Assembly (NCBI GenBank): GCA_965366835.1
Contig: CBDUGF010000085.1
Coordinates: forward strand, 1-16,295
Direction of reading: 5' to 3'
Length of the DNA stretch: 16,295 bases
Source of the DNA: JAKGBX01 sp965366835
GTDB taxonomy: Bacteria > Pseudomonadota > Alphaproteobacteria > Rhodobacterales > Rhodobacteraceae
Positions 1 to 6,848 of this stretch are shown here, in pieces. Numbering within the stretch: position 1 is the stretch's first letter; every line of letters starts with the position of its first letter. A program made the position numbers and the translations under genes. Under the pieces are notes generated by a model. It searched no databases, was not told the origin of the DNA, and saw only the letters and a list, made by a program, of their open reading frames with translations.

Positions 1-901
1 TTTTGAAAACATCCGTTTGCGCGCCATATTTCATCTTGGTCTGGAAGCCGACGATGTTGTAGAGCGTGCCGAGCGAATTGTCGCGCCTGAGCTGGACCAC
101 GGCATAGGCCTTCTCGCTCGGATTATGGGCGTTGGTCAGGCCGACGGGCTTCATCGGGCCGTGGCGCAGGGTCTCGCGGCCGCGTTCGGCCATTACCTCG
201 ATCGGCAGGCAGCCATCGAAATACTTCGCGGTCTCACCATCGTGAAACTCGGTTTTCTCTGCCGCCAGCAGCGCGTCGATGAAAGCCTCGTATTGATCGC
301 GGGTCATCGGGCAGTTGAGATATGCTTTCTGCTCTGCCTCGGTCTCGCCCTTGTCATAGCGGCTCTGGCGCCAGGCCACGGTCATGTCGATGCTGTCGGC
401 ATAGACGATCGGGGCGATGGCGTCGAAGAATGCCAGCCGGTCAATGCCGGTCTCGGCCTGGATGGCGGCGCCCAGGGCCGAGGAGGTGAGCGGGCCGGTG
501 GCGATGATCCAGTGGCCCTGATCGGGCAGGGCGGTGATCTCGCCGGGTTCGACGCTGATCAGGGGATGGGCTGTAAGACGCGCGGTCACGGCCTGGGAAA
601 ACGCCTCGCGGTCAACGGCCAGTGCTCCGCCTGCGGGCAGGCGATGCAGATCGGCCATCTCCATGATCAGGCCATTGGCGGCGCGCATCTCCCAGTGCAG
701 CAATCCGACGGCATTCTGTTCGCTGTCATCGGAGCGGAACGAGTTGGAGCAGACCATTTCGGCCAGATCGCCGGTCTTGTGGGCGAAGGTTCCGACCTGG
801 GGGCGCATTTCGTGGATCACCACGGGGATGCCCAGATTTGCCGCCTGCCAGGCCGCTTCCGATCCGGCCAGCCCGCCGCCGATGATGTGTAGCGTATCCA
901 T
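1..901 (-). CDS. trmFO: TrmFO, folate/FAD-dependent tRNA (uracil-54-C5)-methyltransferase (3' end outside window)
   Basis: The reverse-strand reading frame from the ATG at 901 stays open to the left edge, giving 300 residues of a protein that is usually about 440-450 long. It begins with a dinucleotide-binding glycine motif, IIGGGLAGSEAA (residues 6-17), which holds FAD. MVCSNSFRSDD follows, with Cys51, and later FDGCLPIEVMAERG with a cysteine near residue 231. These two cysteines match the conserved pair of the TrmFO family. Further family-typical stretches are the AVDREAF region and LRRDNSLGTLYNIVGFQTK. TrmFO makes ribothymidine at position 54 in the T-loop of tRNAs using methylene-tetrahydrofolate and reduced FAD, in the cytosol. 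It lies 47 nt downstream of the cytochrome peroxidase gene on the same strand, with no obvious terminator between them. The family call is firm; the C-terminus cannot be judged. Confidence 0.96.
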   Translation of the reverse strand, partial: MDTLHIIGGGLAGSEAAWQAANLGIPVVIHEMRPQVGTFAHKTGDLAEMVCSNSFRSDDSEQNAVGLLHWEMRAANGLIMEMADLHRLPAGGALAVDREAFSQAVTARLTAHPLISVEPGEITALPDQGHWIIATGPLTSSALGAAIQAETGIDRLAFFDAIAPIVYADSIDMTVAWRQSRYDKGETEAEQKAYLNCPMTRDQYEAFIDALLAAEKTEFHDGETAKYFDGCLPIEVMAERGRETLRHGPMKPVGLTNAHNPSEKAYAVVQLRRDNSLGTLYNIVGFQTKMKYGAQTDVFK

Positions 902-948
902 GGGGCGGACTTAGGCGTTTCGGCGGCGAATGGGAAGCCTTGGCGAGG

Positions 949-2286
949 TCAGTGCAGGGTGAGCTTGTCGATCGCCAACCCCGAGGGAACCTGCGTGGGC
1001 GCGCCGAGCCGTCCGGTGGCGGCGTGCAGATCGGTCAATGCGTCGAGAAAGCCAAGGAGATCGGCAAGCTCGGTTTCGTCGAGCGTGACCGGGGGCAACT
1101 CGATGGCGGCGGCGATGCGGGCGGTTTCTTTCTCGTCGGGGGCGAGAGGCGCCGTGCCCTCGGATCTGTCGAGCCCGGGCAGGACAACCCGACTGGGATC
1201 ATAGGCCAGCAGGCTCTCGCGCGCTGACAGGTGGTGCCGCACCACCTCTTCCAGCGTGGCATAGGCGCCGGAATGGCCATAGGGCGCGGTGAGCGCGACA
1301 TTGCGCAGGGAGGGCGTTCGGAAGCGATAGAGATCGCGCGCATCGCCGGTCACGGCGGCACGGCCATGATCCGAATAGGGCGCGCCATGGCCCTTGCCGG
1401 GGCCGATCTGGGGCATGCCGATGGCGTGGAAGTCATGATCGGTGAGATAGGAGCCGGAATGGCAGCCCGAACAGCCCGCCTTGCCATAAAACAGATCAAG
1501 CCCGCGTTTCTGCGGCGGGGTGAGCGCGTGCTGGCGGCCCGAGAGGTAGGCATCGAACGGGCTGTCGCTGCTGGCGAATTCATAGGCGATGAATGCGGCG
1601 ATGGCGGTGCTGATGTCGGTGATGTGGATCGGTTCGGCGGGGCCGATGATCGCCTGGAAGCGGCGGCGATAGGAGGGGATCGCCTCGATGCGTTCGGAAA
1701 GCTTCTGCCAGGCGCCGTTCTGGCCGCGGATCGAGCCGGCGGCGACCAGATCGGCAATCGCGTTTTCTCCCGGCGCACCGGCCATTTCCTCGGGGCTGGT
1801 GAGCGGCATCAATGCCTGCGCGGCCAGCGCATTGAGCACCGGACGTTCCAGGGCGGCGCCTTCGGGCATGGCAAAGCCCATGCGGGCCTCCGGGTCGGCG
1901 GCGACGCGGCCATCGAGAAACAGGGTGGTGAACTCGGGCGCACCGAGATTGAACAGCGCCGGCGCGTTGCGCGCGATATGCGCCCGGGCGCCGTATTCGG
2001 GCTGGCCATGACGGGCGCGGCCCAGGCCGGTGCCGCCTTCGCCCACCGCCAGCGCCACGCCATCGGCCGAGCCGAGCGCGACGTGATGGCAGGTGGCGCA
2101 GGCGATGTTGCGATTGCCCGAAAGGATCGGATCAAAGAACAGATCGCGGCCCAGAAGGATGGTTGAGAACGGGGGATCGGCGCTGGTCGTGTGGGTCACC
2201 GGGTCTGGAAGTTCGGCTGCCTGAGAGAATGTGGCCTGGAGAGACAGGAAGCCGACGGTGACCCACTTGCGCATGAATTGAACCAT
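949..2286 (-). CDS. Secreted di-heme cytochrome c peroxidase / MauG-like protein
   Basis: This is a 445-residue protein with two c-type heme sites, CATCH (residues 63-67) and CSGCH (272-276), arranged as in bacterial di-heme peroxidases. An N-terminal hydrophobic stretch ends in FSQAA (about residue 24), a likely signal peptide for export to the periplasm. Other family marks are LFFDPILSGNRNIAC before heme 1, a LFLDGR segment (122-127), PLTSPEEMA, and FRTPSLRNVALTAPY followed by TLEEVV after heme 2. The probable role is reduction of hydrogen peroxide, or MauG-like oxidation of a protein partner, with electrons from a small cytochrome. The open frame extends upstream to 2409, but I chose the ATG at 2286: it starts directly before the signal peptide and has AGG about 5 nt upstream. 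An ATG at 2274 is the alternative. Peroxidase and MauG-type activity cannot be separated from sequence alone. Confidence 0.88.
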   Translation of the reverse strand: MVQFMRKWVTVGFLSLQATFSQAAELPDPVTHTTSADPPFSTILLGRDLFFDPILSGNRNIACATCHHVALGSADGVALAVGEGGTGLGRARHGQPEYGARAHIARNAPALFNLGAPEFTTLFLDGRVAADPEARMGFAMPEGAALERPVLNALAAQALMPLTSPEEMAGAPGENAIADLVAAGSIRGQNGAWQKLSERIEAIPSYRRRFQAIIGPAEPIHITDISTAIAAFIAYEFASSDSPFDAYLSGRQHALTPPQKRGLDLFYGKAGCSGCHSGSYLTDHDFHAIGMPQIGPGKGHGAPYSDHGRAAVTGDARDLYRFRTPSLRNVALTAPYGHSGAYATLEEVVRHHLSARESLLAYDPSRVVLPGLDRSEGTAPLAPDEKETARIAAAIELPPVTLDETELADLLGFLDALTDLHAATGRLGAPTQVPSGLAIDKLTLH

Positions 2287-2462
2287 GGGGACCTGCGAGT
2301 TGTTAACCAAAGGTCTAGACCAAGCGATCGCCGCTGAACAATGGCAAATGTGGAAAAAATGCGGCCCATATTGGAAACGATGGTCGCAGCCCCGTCTGGA
2401 TGGCGACAATCAAGCCCATCCCCGGGGTATTGTTTCCGATTTGGTGGAGGAGCCGGCCTGGT
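2287..2462. other. Intergenic region upstream of the di-heme peroxidase gene
   Basis: This 176-nt gap between two minus-strand genes should hold the peroxidase promoter. I see no convincing -35/-10 pair and no full FNR box on the minus strand. It contains the palindrome CCCCGGGG around 2421-2428 followed by TATTGTTTCC. A small inverted repeat, GCCGG/CCGGC, spans the transporter stop codon (2453-2457 with 2466-2470). The latter lacks a T-run and is not called as a terminator. Confidence 0.4.
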
Positions 2463-3320
2463 CTAGCCGGTGGCCAGAAGCGCGACGCCGACGACGATGA
2501 CGCAAGCCCATTTCAGGCGCCGCGCCATATCGCCCTCGTGCAGCAGCCATGAGCCCAGCAGCACGGCCAACAGCACCGAGGTCTCGCGCAGCGGTGCGAC
2601 ATAGAGCACCGGTGTGAAGGTCATGGCGTAGAGCACCAGGATATAGGCCAGCGGCGAGATGATGGCGACCAGCAGCGCTTCGTGCCAGTGGTTGCGCCAG
2701 AGCAGAACCAGCGCCGTGCGCCGCCTGTAGGCCACCGGCGCCATCAGGATCGCGCGCCCGAGATTGGAGAACCAGTCCATCAGCAGGGGCGGGATCAGCA
2801 GCGTGGCGACGGCATAGGCATCCCAGACCGTATAGGAGCCGATCAGCGCGCCGACGATCAGCCCGAAGCCGAGCGATTTGAGCGTGCCATCGCCGCGCTT
2901 GGCGCTGAGCCCGCCGCCCAGCATCAGCACGCCGAAGACGATCAGGGCACCGCCCGAGATCGCCTGCCACGAGGCGACTTCGCCCAGCACCAGCACCGCG
3001 AAAGTCACCGACAGCAGCGGGCCGGTGGAACGCGCCGTGGGATAGACGATGGAGAGCGCGCCATGGCGATAGCCCCAATTGAGCATCACGAAATAGCCGG
3101 TGTGCAACAGCACGGTGCCGCCGAGAAAGAGATAGTGAATCGCGGTAAAGCCGGGGATCGCGGCGCCATACCAGATCGCCAGCGGCAGGTAGATCACCAC
3201 CGAGAGCGCGGAAAAGAGAAAAACCAGCTCGGGCCCGGCATTGATCCGCTTGACCAGAAAATTCCAGCTGGCATGGCAGATGGCCGCGAAGAGGACGAGG
3301 GAGAAGCCGAACAGCGTCAT
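2463..3320 (-). CDS. EamA/DMT-superfamily membrane transporter (first of four in the window)
   Basis: This 285-residue, very hydrophobic protein has about ten membrane segments in two repeats. Its N-terminus contains HASWNFLVKR, typical of a subset of EamA permeases. The end of repeat one reads ARSTGPLLSVTFAVLVLGE, and repeat two ends with PLRETSVLLAVLLGSWLL and a final hydrophobic helix. DMT proteins of this kind sit in the inner membrane and usually export amino acids, metabolites or small amphipathic compounds; the substrate cannot be read from sequence. The gene starts 22 nt after the stop of the crotonase-fold gene on the same strand, so the two are probably co-transcribed. The ATG at 3320 is the first in frame and directly precedes the first membrane helix. 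Confidence 0.9.
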   Translation of the reverse strand: MTLFGFSLVLFAAICHASWNFLVKRINAGPELVFLFSALSVVIYLPLAIWYGAAIPGFTAIHYLFLGGTVLLHTGYFVMLNWGYRHGALSIVYPTARSTGPLLSVTFAVLVLGEVASWQAISGGALIVFGVLMLGGGLSAKRGDGTLKSLGFGLIVGALIGSYTVWDAYAVATLLIPPLLMDWFSNLGRAILMAPVAYRRRTALVLLWRNHWHEALLVAIISPLAYILVLYAMTFTPVLYVAPLRETSVLLAVLLGSWLLHEGDMARRLKWACVIVVGVALLATG

Positions 3321-3342
3321 GCGGCGCGGCGTCGGCGGGAGA

Positions 3343-4128
3343 TCATTGCTGCCAGTCCGGGGGGCGCTTTTCGAGGAAGGCGGCGATGCCTTCCTCGGTG
3401 TCGCGCCAGAGCATATTATCGACCATCACCGCGCCGGTATGGGCATAGGCCTGATCGAGCGGCAGGGCGATCTGATCGTAGAACGCCTGTTTGCCGATCC
3501 TGACCGCGCCGGAGAGTTTCGAGGCGATGGTTTCAGCCAGTTGCATGGTCTCGTCGTGCAGGGCGTCGGGTGCGGCGATACGGTTGATCAGGCCGATCTC
3601 GCGGGCGCGCGCCGCGTCGATGAATTCGCCGGTGGTGAGCATCTCGAAGGCCTGTTTGGCCGGGACATTGCGGCTGAGCGCGACCATCGGCGTCGAACAG
3701 AAGAGGCCGATATTGACGCCGTTGACGCCAAAGCGCGTGCCTTGCGCTGCCACCGCCATGTCGCAGGAGGCGACCAGCTGACAGCCCGCCGCGGTGGCGA
3801 TGCCATGGGGCATCGCGATCACCGGCTGGGGCAAGGCGCGGATCGACATCATCATCGCCGCGCAACGGGTGAAGAGATCCTTGAAATAGGCGCGGCCCTT
3901 GTCTTCGGCCTGACGCCCGGCCTGCATCTGCTTGAGGTCGTGACCGGCGCAGAACGCCTTGCCCTCGCCCGAGATCAGCACAACGCGGATTGCGGGGTCG
4001 CTCCTGAGACGGTCGAATTCGCCACTGAGGGCAGCGATCATCTCGTCGCTGAGCGCATTGAGCCGCGCCGGATCATTGAGGTGCAGCCGGGCGATCGCGC
4101 CAGTGTCGTAACGTTCCAGCAAAGCCAT
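3343..4128 (-). CDS. Crotonase-fold protein (enoyl-CoA hydratase/isomerase superfamily, ECHDC3-like)
   Basis: The protein has 261 residues, the usual size for the family. AFCAGHDLKQM (58-68) and GIATAAGCQLVASCD (109-123) form the CoA-binding and oxyanion-hole parts of a crotonase fold. VNIGLFCSTPMVAL (138-151) resembles the vertebrate ECHDC3 group rather than classical hydratases. The two glutamates that activate water in rat enoyl-CoA hydratase (Glu144, Glu164) align with Gln117 and Gly137 here, so ordinary hydratase activity is doubtful. Isomerase, hydrolase or other acyl-CoA chemistry is possible. The frame is open further upstream, but the ATG at 4128 has GGGGGAG about 8 nt ahead and starts at the family's usual N-terminus; the longer version would overlap the divergent thioesterase gene. 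It is probably co-transcribed with the downstream EamA transporter. Confidence 0.9.
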   Translation of the reverse strand: MALLERYDTGAIARLHLNDPARLNALSDEMIAALSGEFDRLRSDPAIRVVLISGEGKAFCAGHDLKQMQAGRQAEDKGRAYFKDLFTRCAAMMMSIRALPQPVIAMPHGIATAAGCQLVASCDMAVAAQGTRFGVNGVNIGLFCSTPMVALSRNVPAKQAFEMLTTGEFIDAARAREIGLINRIAAPDALHDETMQLAETIASKLSGAVRIGKQAFYDQIALPLDQAYAHTGAVMVDNMLWRDTEEGIAAFLEKRPPDWQQ

Positions 4129-4185
4129 CTTGTTCTCCCCCAGATTTGTCAGCAACTTAGCGGCGCGTCGAGACGGAGGGAAGAG

Positions 4186-4605
4186 ATGCCGCTTGAAATG
4201 AATGCCGAAGAGCTGATGGCCTATCTCGAAGAGGTGTTTCCGCAGGTGCGCAGCGATTTTGCGGTCGACCGGCTGGACGAGATGGAGATCGACCTGCGCC
4301 TCAACGTGCAGGATCGGCATCTCAGGCCGGGCGGCACGGTCTCGGGGCCGAGCATGTTCGCGCTGGCCGATTGCGCTGTCTATGCCATCGTTCTGGCGAT
4401 GGTGGGGCGCAAGGCGCTGGCCGTCACCACCTCCTGTTCGCTCGATTTCATGCGCAAACCCGCTTCGGGCGCGGATCTGATCGCGCACTGCCGGCTGTTG
4501 AAGCTGGGGCGGGTGCTGGCGGTCGGCGATGTGCTGATCTTCTCCGAAGGGATGCGGGCGCCGGTGGCGCGGGCGTCGCTGACCTATTCGATTCCGCCGA
4601 ACTGA
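4186..4605 (+). CDS. PaaI-family hotdog-fold acyl-CoA thioesterase
   Basis: This 139-residue single hotdog domain carries the PaaI/YdiI-type active-site pattern. RHLRPGGTVSGPSMF (44-58) corresponds to the usual HxNxxGxxHGG loop, with His45 and the glycines kept but the second histidine replaced. ALADCAVY (59-66) supplies the conserved aspartate, Asp62. SLDFMRKP and ASLTYSIP are the later hotdog strands. Such enzymes are cytosolic tetramers that hydrolyse small or aromatic acyl-CoA thioesters; the substrate is unknown. The start is set by a strong GGAGG 6 nt before the ATG. It is divergent from the crotonase-fold gene with only 57 nt between them, which suggests a shared promoter region and perhaps a common acyl-CoA theme, though no co-regulation is shown. 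Confidence 0.88.
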   Translation: MPLEMNAEELMAYLEEVFPQVRSDFAVDRLDEMEIDLRLNVQDRHLRPGGTVSGPSMFALADCAVYAIVLAMVGRKALAVTTSCSLDFMRKPASGADLIAHCRLLKLGRVLAVGDVLIFSEGMRAPVARASLTYSIPPN

Positions 4606-4620
4606 TTGCAGCGGATTGGA

Positions 4621-4666
4621 TTGGGGCTCTGCCCCAAGCCCCGGGATATGTGCGGCAAGATGAAGC
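4621..4666 (+). repeat. Hairpin-containing intergenic element, likely a dispersed Rhodobacterales-type repeat
   Basis: A perfect 7-bp stem, TTGGGGC/GCCCCAA, with a TCT loop begins 16 nt after the thioesterase stop. It is followed by GCCCCGGGATAT and then GCAAGATGAAG. From memory this layout (GC-rich hairpin, CCCCGGG, short AT stretch, AGATGAAG) recurs between genes in many Rhodobacteraceae genomes. That recollection was not checked here. There is no T-run after the stem, so it is not a classical terminator, though it could stabilise or end the thioesterase transcript. Confidence 0.45.
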
Positions 4667-4740
4667 GGCGGGCGCTGTTCCGGTGCGTCGGGGCGGGGGA
4701 ACGGGATTGTGCCGCGGGCGCAATCGGCTTTGATGGGGCG

Positions 4741-5643
4741 ATGGAGAGAACAGCGGAATTTCGGGCGGAGCGTTTGCTGGCGCTCAAGGCGGTGGGGCTG
4801 TTGCTGTTGGCGCTGTTGTGTTTCGATATGATGAGCCTGTTGGTGCGATTCCTGTCGGCGCGCTATGCGCCGCCCGAATTGTCGGCCTATCGCAATGTGC
4901 TGGGCATCGTGCCGTCGATCGCGTTGCTGGTCTGGACCGGCGAATTGCGCCTGCGCGGCTCGTCCCTCAGAATTGCGAACTGGCCGCTGGCGGTGGCGCG
5001 CGGGTTGGCCGTGGCGATGGCGCAGCTGTTCTTTTATGCCGCGTTGGCACAGCTGGAGCTGGCCACGGTGGCGACGCTGGGCCAGACCAATGCGCTCTTT
5101 GTGGTGATCCTGTCGGTGGTGCTGTTGCGCGAGCGGGTCGGGCCATGGCGCGTGGCGGCATTGCTGATCGGATTCGCCGGGGTGATCTGGATCCTTCGGC
5201 CCGGATCGGAGGCGTTTTCGCTCTCCGCCCTGCTGCCGGTGGGCGCGGCGTTTTGCTATGCGCTGTCGATGGTGACGGTGCGGTTTTTCGGCCCCGAAGT
5301 GTCCAACGGGCTGCTCTATCTCTATGCCTCGGCGGCGGCGGCCGTGGGGGCGATCGTGTTTGCCGCGGTAATGACCGAGTTCAGTCCGATCGCCAGCCTG
5401 GCCGATGCCGGGCTGATCTTCCTCATGGGCATCCTCGGCGGCACCGGGGTCTTGTTCATGATGCTGGCCTACCGGATGGCGGCGCCGTCGCTGCTCGCAC
5501 CGTTCGGCTATTTCGCGATCCTGAGCGCGTTTTGCTTTGGCTGGCTGGTCTTTGGCGAAGCCCCTGTCGACACGCTGTTTCCCGGGGTGCTGCTGATCGT
5601 GGCGGCGGGGGCGCTGATCATGTGGCGGGAAAACCGCGCCTGA
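4741..5643 (+). CDS. EamA/DMT-superfamily membrane transporter (second)
   Basis: This 300-residue protein has about ten hydrophobic segments in two EamA halves. Repeat one contains RYAPPELSAYRNVLG after the first helix and ends in LGQTNALFVVILSVVLLRE, followed by LLIGFAGVIWILRPG, a classic EamA signature. Repeat two ends with APFGYFAILSAFCFGWLVFGE and a last helix before WRENRA. It should be an inner-membrane exporter of a small metabolite, substrate unknown. I chose the ATG at 4741 because the family normally starts shortly before the first helix. GGGG lies just upstream, although spacing is short. In-frame sequence further upstream contains the intergenic repeat and is unlikely to be coding. 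The gene is 135 nt after the thioesterase and on the same strand. Confidence 0.88.
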   Translation: MERTAEFRAERLLALKAVGLLLLALLCFDMMSLLVRFLSARYAPPELSAYRNVLGIVPSIALLVWTGELRLRGSSLRIANWPLAVARGLAVAMAQLFFYAALAQLELATVATLGQTNALFVVILSVVLLRERVGPWRVAALLIGFAGVIWILRPGSEAFSLSALLPVGAAFCYALSMVTVRFFGPEVSNGLLYLYASAAAAVGAIVFAAVMTEFSPIASLADAGLIFLMGILGGTGVLFMMLAYRMAAPSLLAPFGYFAILSAFCFGWLVFGEAPVDTLFPGVLLIVAAGALIMWRENRA

Positions 5644-5650
5644 AGTATGG

Positions 5651-5664
5651 GGTATGATAATACC
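5651..5664 (+). other. Small inverted repeat after the second EamA gene
   Basis: GGTAT-GATA-ATACC forms a 5-bp stem with a 4-nt loop, 7 nt after the transporter stop and followed by TTAATT. It could be a weak 3' transcript end or a protein-binding palindrome upstream of the rplM promoter. The stem is too short and the T-run too poor to call it a terminator. Confidence 0.25.
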
Positions 5665-5712
5665 TTAATTGGAACACGTTGATTCTTCATGGTTTTTACG
5701 ACTCTATTCCGC

Positions 5713-5740
5713 TTGACTGGGCGTGCGGGGGCTTTATAAC
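5713..5740 (+). promoter_or_regulatory. Sigma-70-type promoter of the rplM-rpsI operon
   Basis: TTGACT (5713-5718) and TATAAC (5735-5740) are separated by 16 nt and resemble alphaproteobacterial housekeeping promoters. Transcription would start near 5747, giving a leader of about 70 nt before the rplM ATG. This is the best promoter match I found in the window and fits a highly expressed ribosomal operon. Confidence 0.75.
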
Positions 5741-5761
5741 CCGCCCATCACGCGCGCCGTG

Positions 5762-5783
5762 GGGTGACCCGCAGATCGCGATC
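5762..5783 (+). promoter_or_regulatory. Two palindromes in the rplM leader
   Basis: The predicted leader contains GGGTGACCC (5762-5770) and a perfect 10-bp palindrome GATCGCGATC (5774-5783) in close succession, about 35-55 nt before the rplM start. In E. coli the rplM-rpsI transcript is controlled by L13 through its leader. Whether these palindromes serve such a role here is only a guess. Confidence 0.25.
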
Positions 5784-5816
5784 AACCGTAACTTTAGGAA
5801 TTCCAGGGGTTTCGAC

Positions 5817-6278
5817 ATGAAAACCTTCTCTGCGACACCAGCAGATATCGACAAGAAATGGATCCTGATCGACGCCGAGGGCGTTGTTCTGGGCCGTCTT
5901 GCCGCGATCGTCGCCACGCGCCTGCGCGGCAAACACAAGGCCAGCTTCACGCCGCACATGGATATGGGCGACAATGTAATCATCATCAACGCCGACAAGG
6001 TGCAGCTGACTGGCAAGAAACGCACCGACAAGATCCATTACCGGCACACCGGCCATCCCGGCGGCATCAAGCAGCGCAGCGCCGGGCAGATCCTGGAGAG
6101 CCAGTTTCCCGAGCGTCTGGTGACGCAGGCGGTCAAACGCATGCTGCCGGGCAATCGCCTGAGCAACCAGCTGATGACCAACCTGCGGGTCTATGCCGGC
6201 GCCGAACATCCGCACGAGGCGCAAGCGCCCGACGTGCTGGACGTGAAATCCATGAACAAGAAAAACACGCGGAGCTGA
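5817..6278 (+). CDS. rplM: 50S ribosomal protein L13 (uL13)
   Basis: The 153-residue sequence is a standard bacterial uL13. KKWILIDAEGVVLGRLA near the N-terminus, LRGKHKASFTPHMDMGD, the NADKVQLTGKK strand, YRHTGHPGGIK and AVKRMLPGNRLSNQL are hallmark segments. It is an early-assembling protein of the large subunit that binds 23S rRNA. The ATG at 5817 has AGGGG 7 nt upstream, and the promoter lies about 77 nt further up. The frame is open earlier, but that part is the leader, so the longer reading is rejected. rpsI follows after only 5 nt, the usual bacterial rplM-rpsI arrangement. Confidence 0.99.
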   Translation: MKTFSATPADIDKKWILIDAEGVVLGRLAAIVATRLRGKHKASFTPHMDMGDNVIIINADKVQLTGKKRTDKIHYRHTGHPGGIKQRSAGQILESQFPERLVTQAVKRMLPGNRLSNQLMTNLRVYAGAEHPHEAQAPDVLDVKSMNKKNTRS

Positions 6279-6283
6279 GAGAG

Positions 6284-6784
6284 ATGACCGAACAAGTGAA
6301 CTCACTCGAAGAGCTGGGCCAAGTGGCCGAAGGCGTCGAAGCAACCGCAGCCGCAACCGTGGACGAAGCGCCCAAATACGTCGCCATCCGCGACGATCTC
6401 GGCCGTTCCTATGCCACCGGCAAGCGCAAGGATGCGGTCGCCCGCGTCTGGATCAAGCCCGGTTCGGGCAAGGTTGTGGTCAACGGTCGCGAAATGAAAA
6501 AGTATTTCGCGCGCCCGGTGTTGCAGATGATCCTGCGTCAGCCGTTTACCGTGGCCGGTGTCGAAGATCAGTTCGACGTCAACGCCACCGTCAAGGGCGG
6601 CGGGCTGTCGGGGCAGGCCGGGGCCGTGAAGCACGGCATTTCCAAGGCGTTGCAGCTTTACGATCCGACCCTGCGTTCGGCGCTGAAAGCCGCCGGGTTC
6701 CTGACCCGCGACAGCCGCGTTGTGGAACGCAAGAAATACGGCAAGGCCAAGGCCCGCAAGAGCTTCCAGTTCTCCAAGCGTTAA
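6284..6784 (+). CDS. rpsI: 30S ribosomal protein S9 (uS9) with N-terminal extension
   Basis: The 166-residue protein holds a full S9 domain from about residue 44. YATGKRKDAVARVWIKPG comes first, then VNGREMKKYF, the glycine-rich VKGGGLSGQAGAVKHGISKAL, LTRDSRVVERKKYGKAKAR and the terminal SFQFSKR. The C-terminal arginine tail reaches the P-site tRNA in the small subunit. E. coli S9 is about 130 residues; the extra roughly 35 N-terminal residues here are acidic and alanine-rich, as I recall for other Rhodobacterales. The ATG is 5 nt after the rplM stop with a GAGAGAG/GGAG ribosome-binding region overlapping the rplM end, so the two genes are coupled. A strong terminator follows. Confidence 0.98.
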   Translation: MTEQVNSLEELGQVAEGVEATAAATVDEAPKYVAIRDDLGRSYATGKRKDAVARVWIKPGSGKVVVNGREMKKYFARPVLQMILRQPFTVAGVEDQFDVNATVKGGGLSGQAGAVKHGISKALQLYDPTLRSALKAAGFLTRDSRVVERKKYGKAKARKSFQFSKR

Positions 6785-6806
6785 GCTCGAGCCGATACGA
6801 ATTTGC

Positions 6807-6837
6807 AAAGGGGCTGCTTTCGGGCGGCCCCTTTTTT
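6807..6837 (+). terminator. Rho-independent terminator of rplM-rpsI
   Basis: An 11-bp stem, AAAGGGGCTGC (6807-6817) with GCGGCCCCTTT (6824-6834), has one G-T wobble and a 6-nt loop TTTCGG. It is followed by a run of T to 6837. It begins 22 nt after the rpsI stop. The next gene converges from the other side. On the minus strand the trailing T-run is short, so it acts mainly for the plus-strand operon. Confidence 0.92.
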
Positions 6838-6848
6838 CGTCGGAGTGG

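Noticed and set aside
17..892. Long plus-strand open frame opposite trmFO
   Set aside because: The minus strand encodes an unmistakable TrmFO here. The plus frame has no family-like sequence and is a high-GC shadow.
1231..2166. 311-codon plus-strand open frame opposite the di-heme peroxidase
   Set aside because: Both heme motifs and the signal peptide are on the minus strand. The plus frame shows no recognisable motif and typical shadow composition.
4129..4488. Longer start for the crotonase-fold gene
   Set aside because: The extension lies antisense to the thioesterase and lacks family similarity. The ATG at 4128 has a good GGGGGAG upstream.
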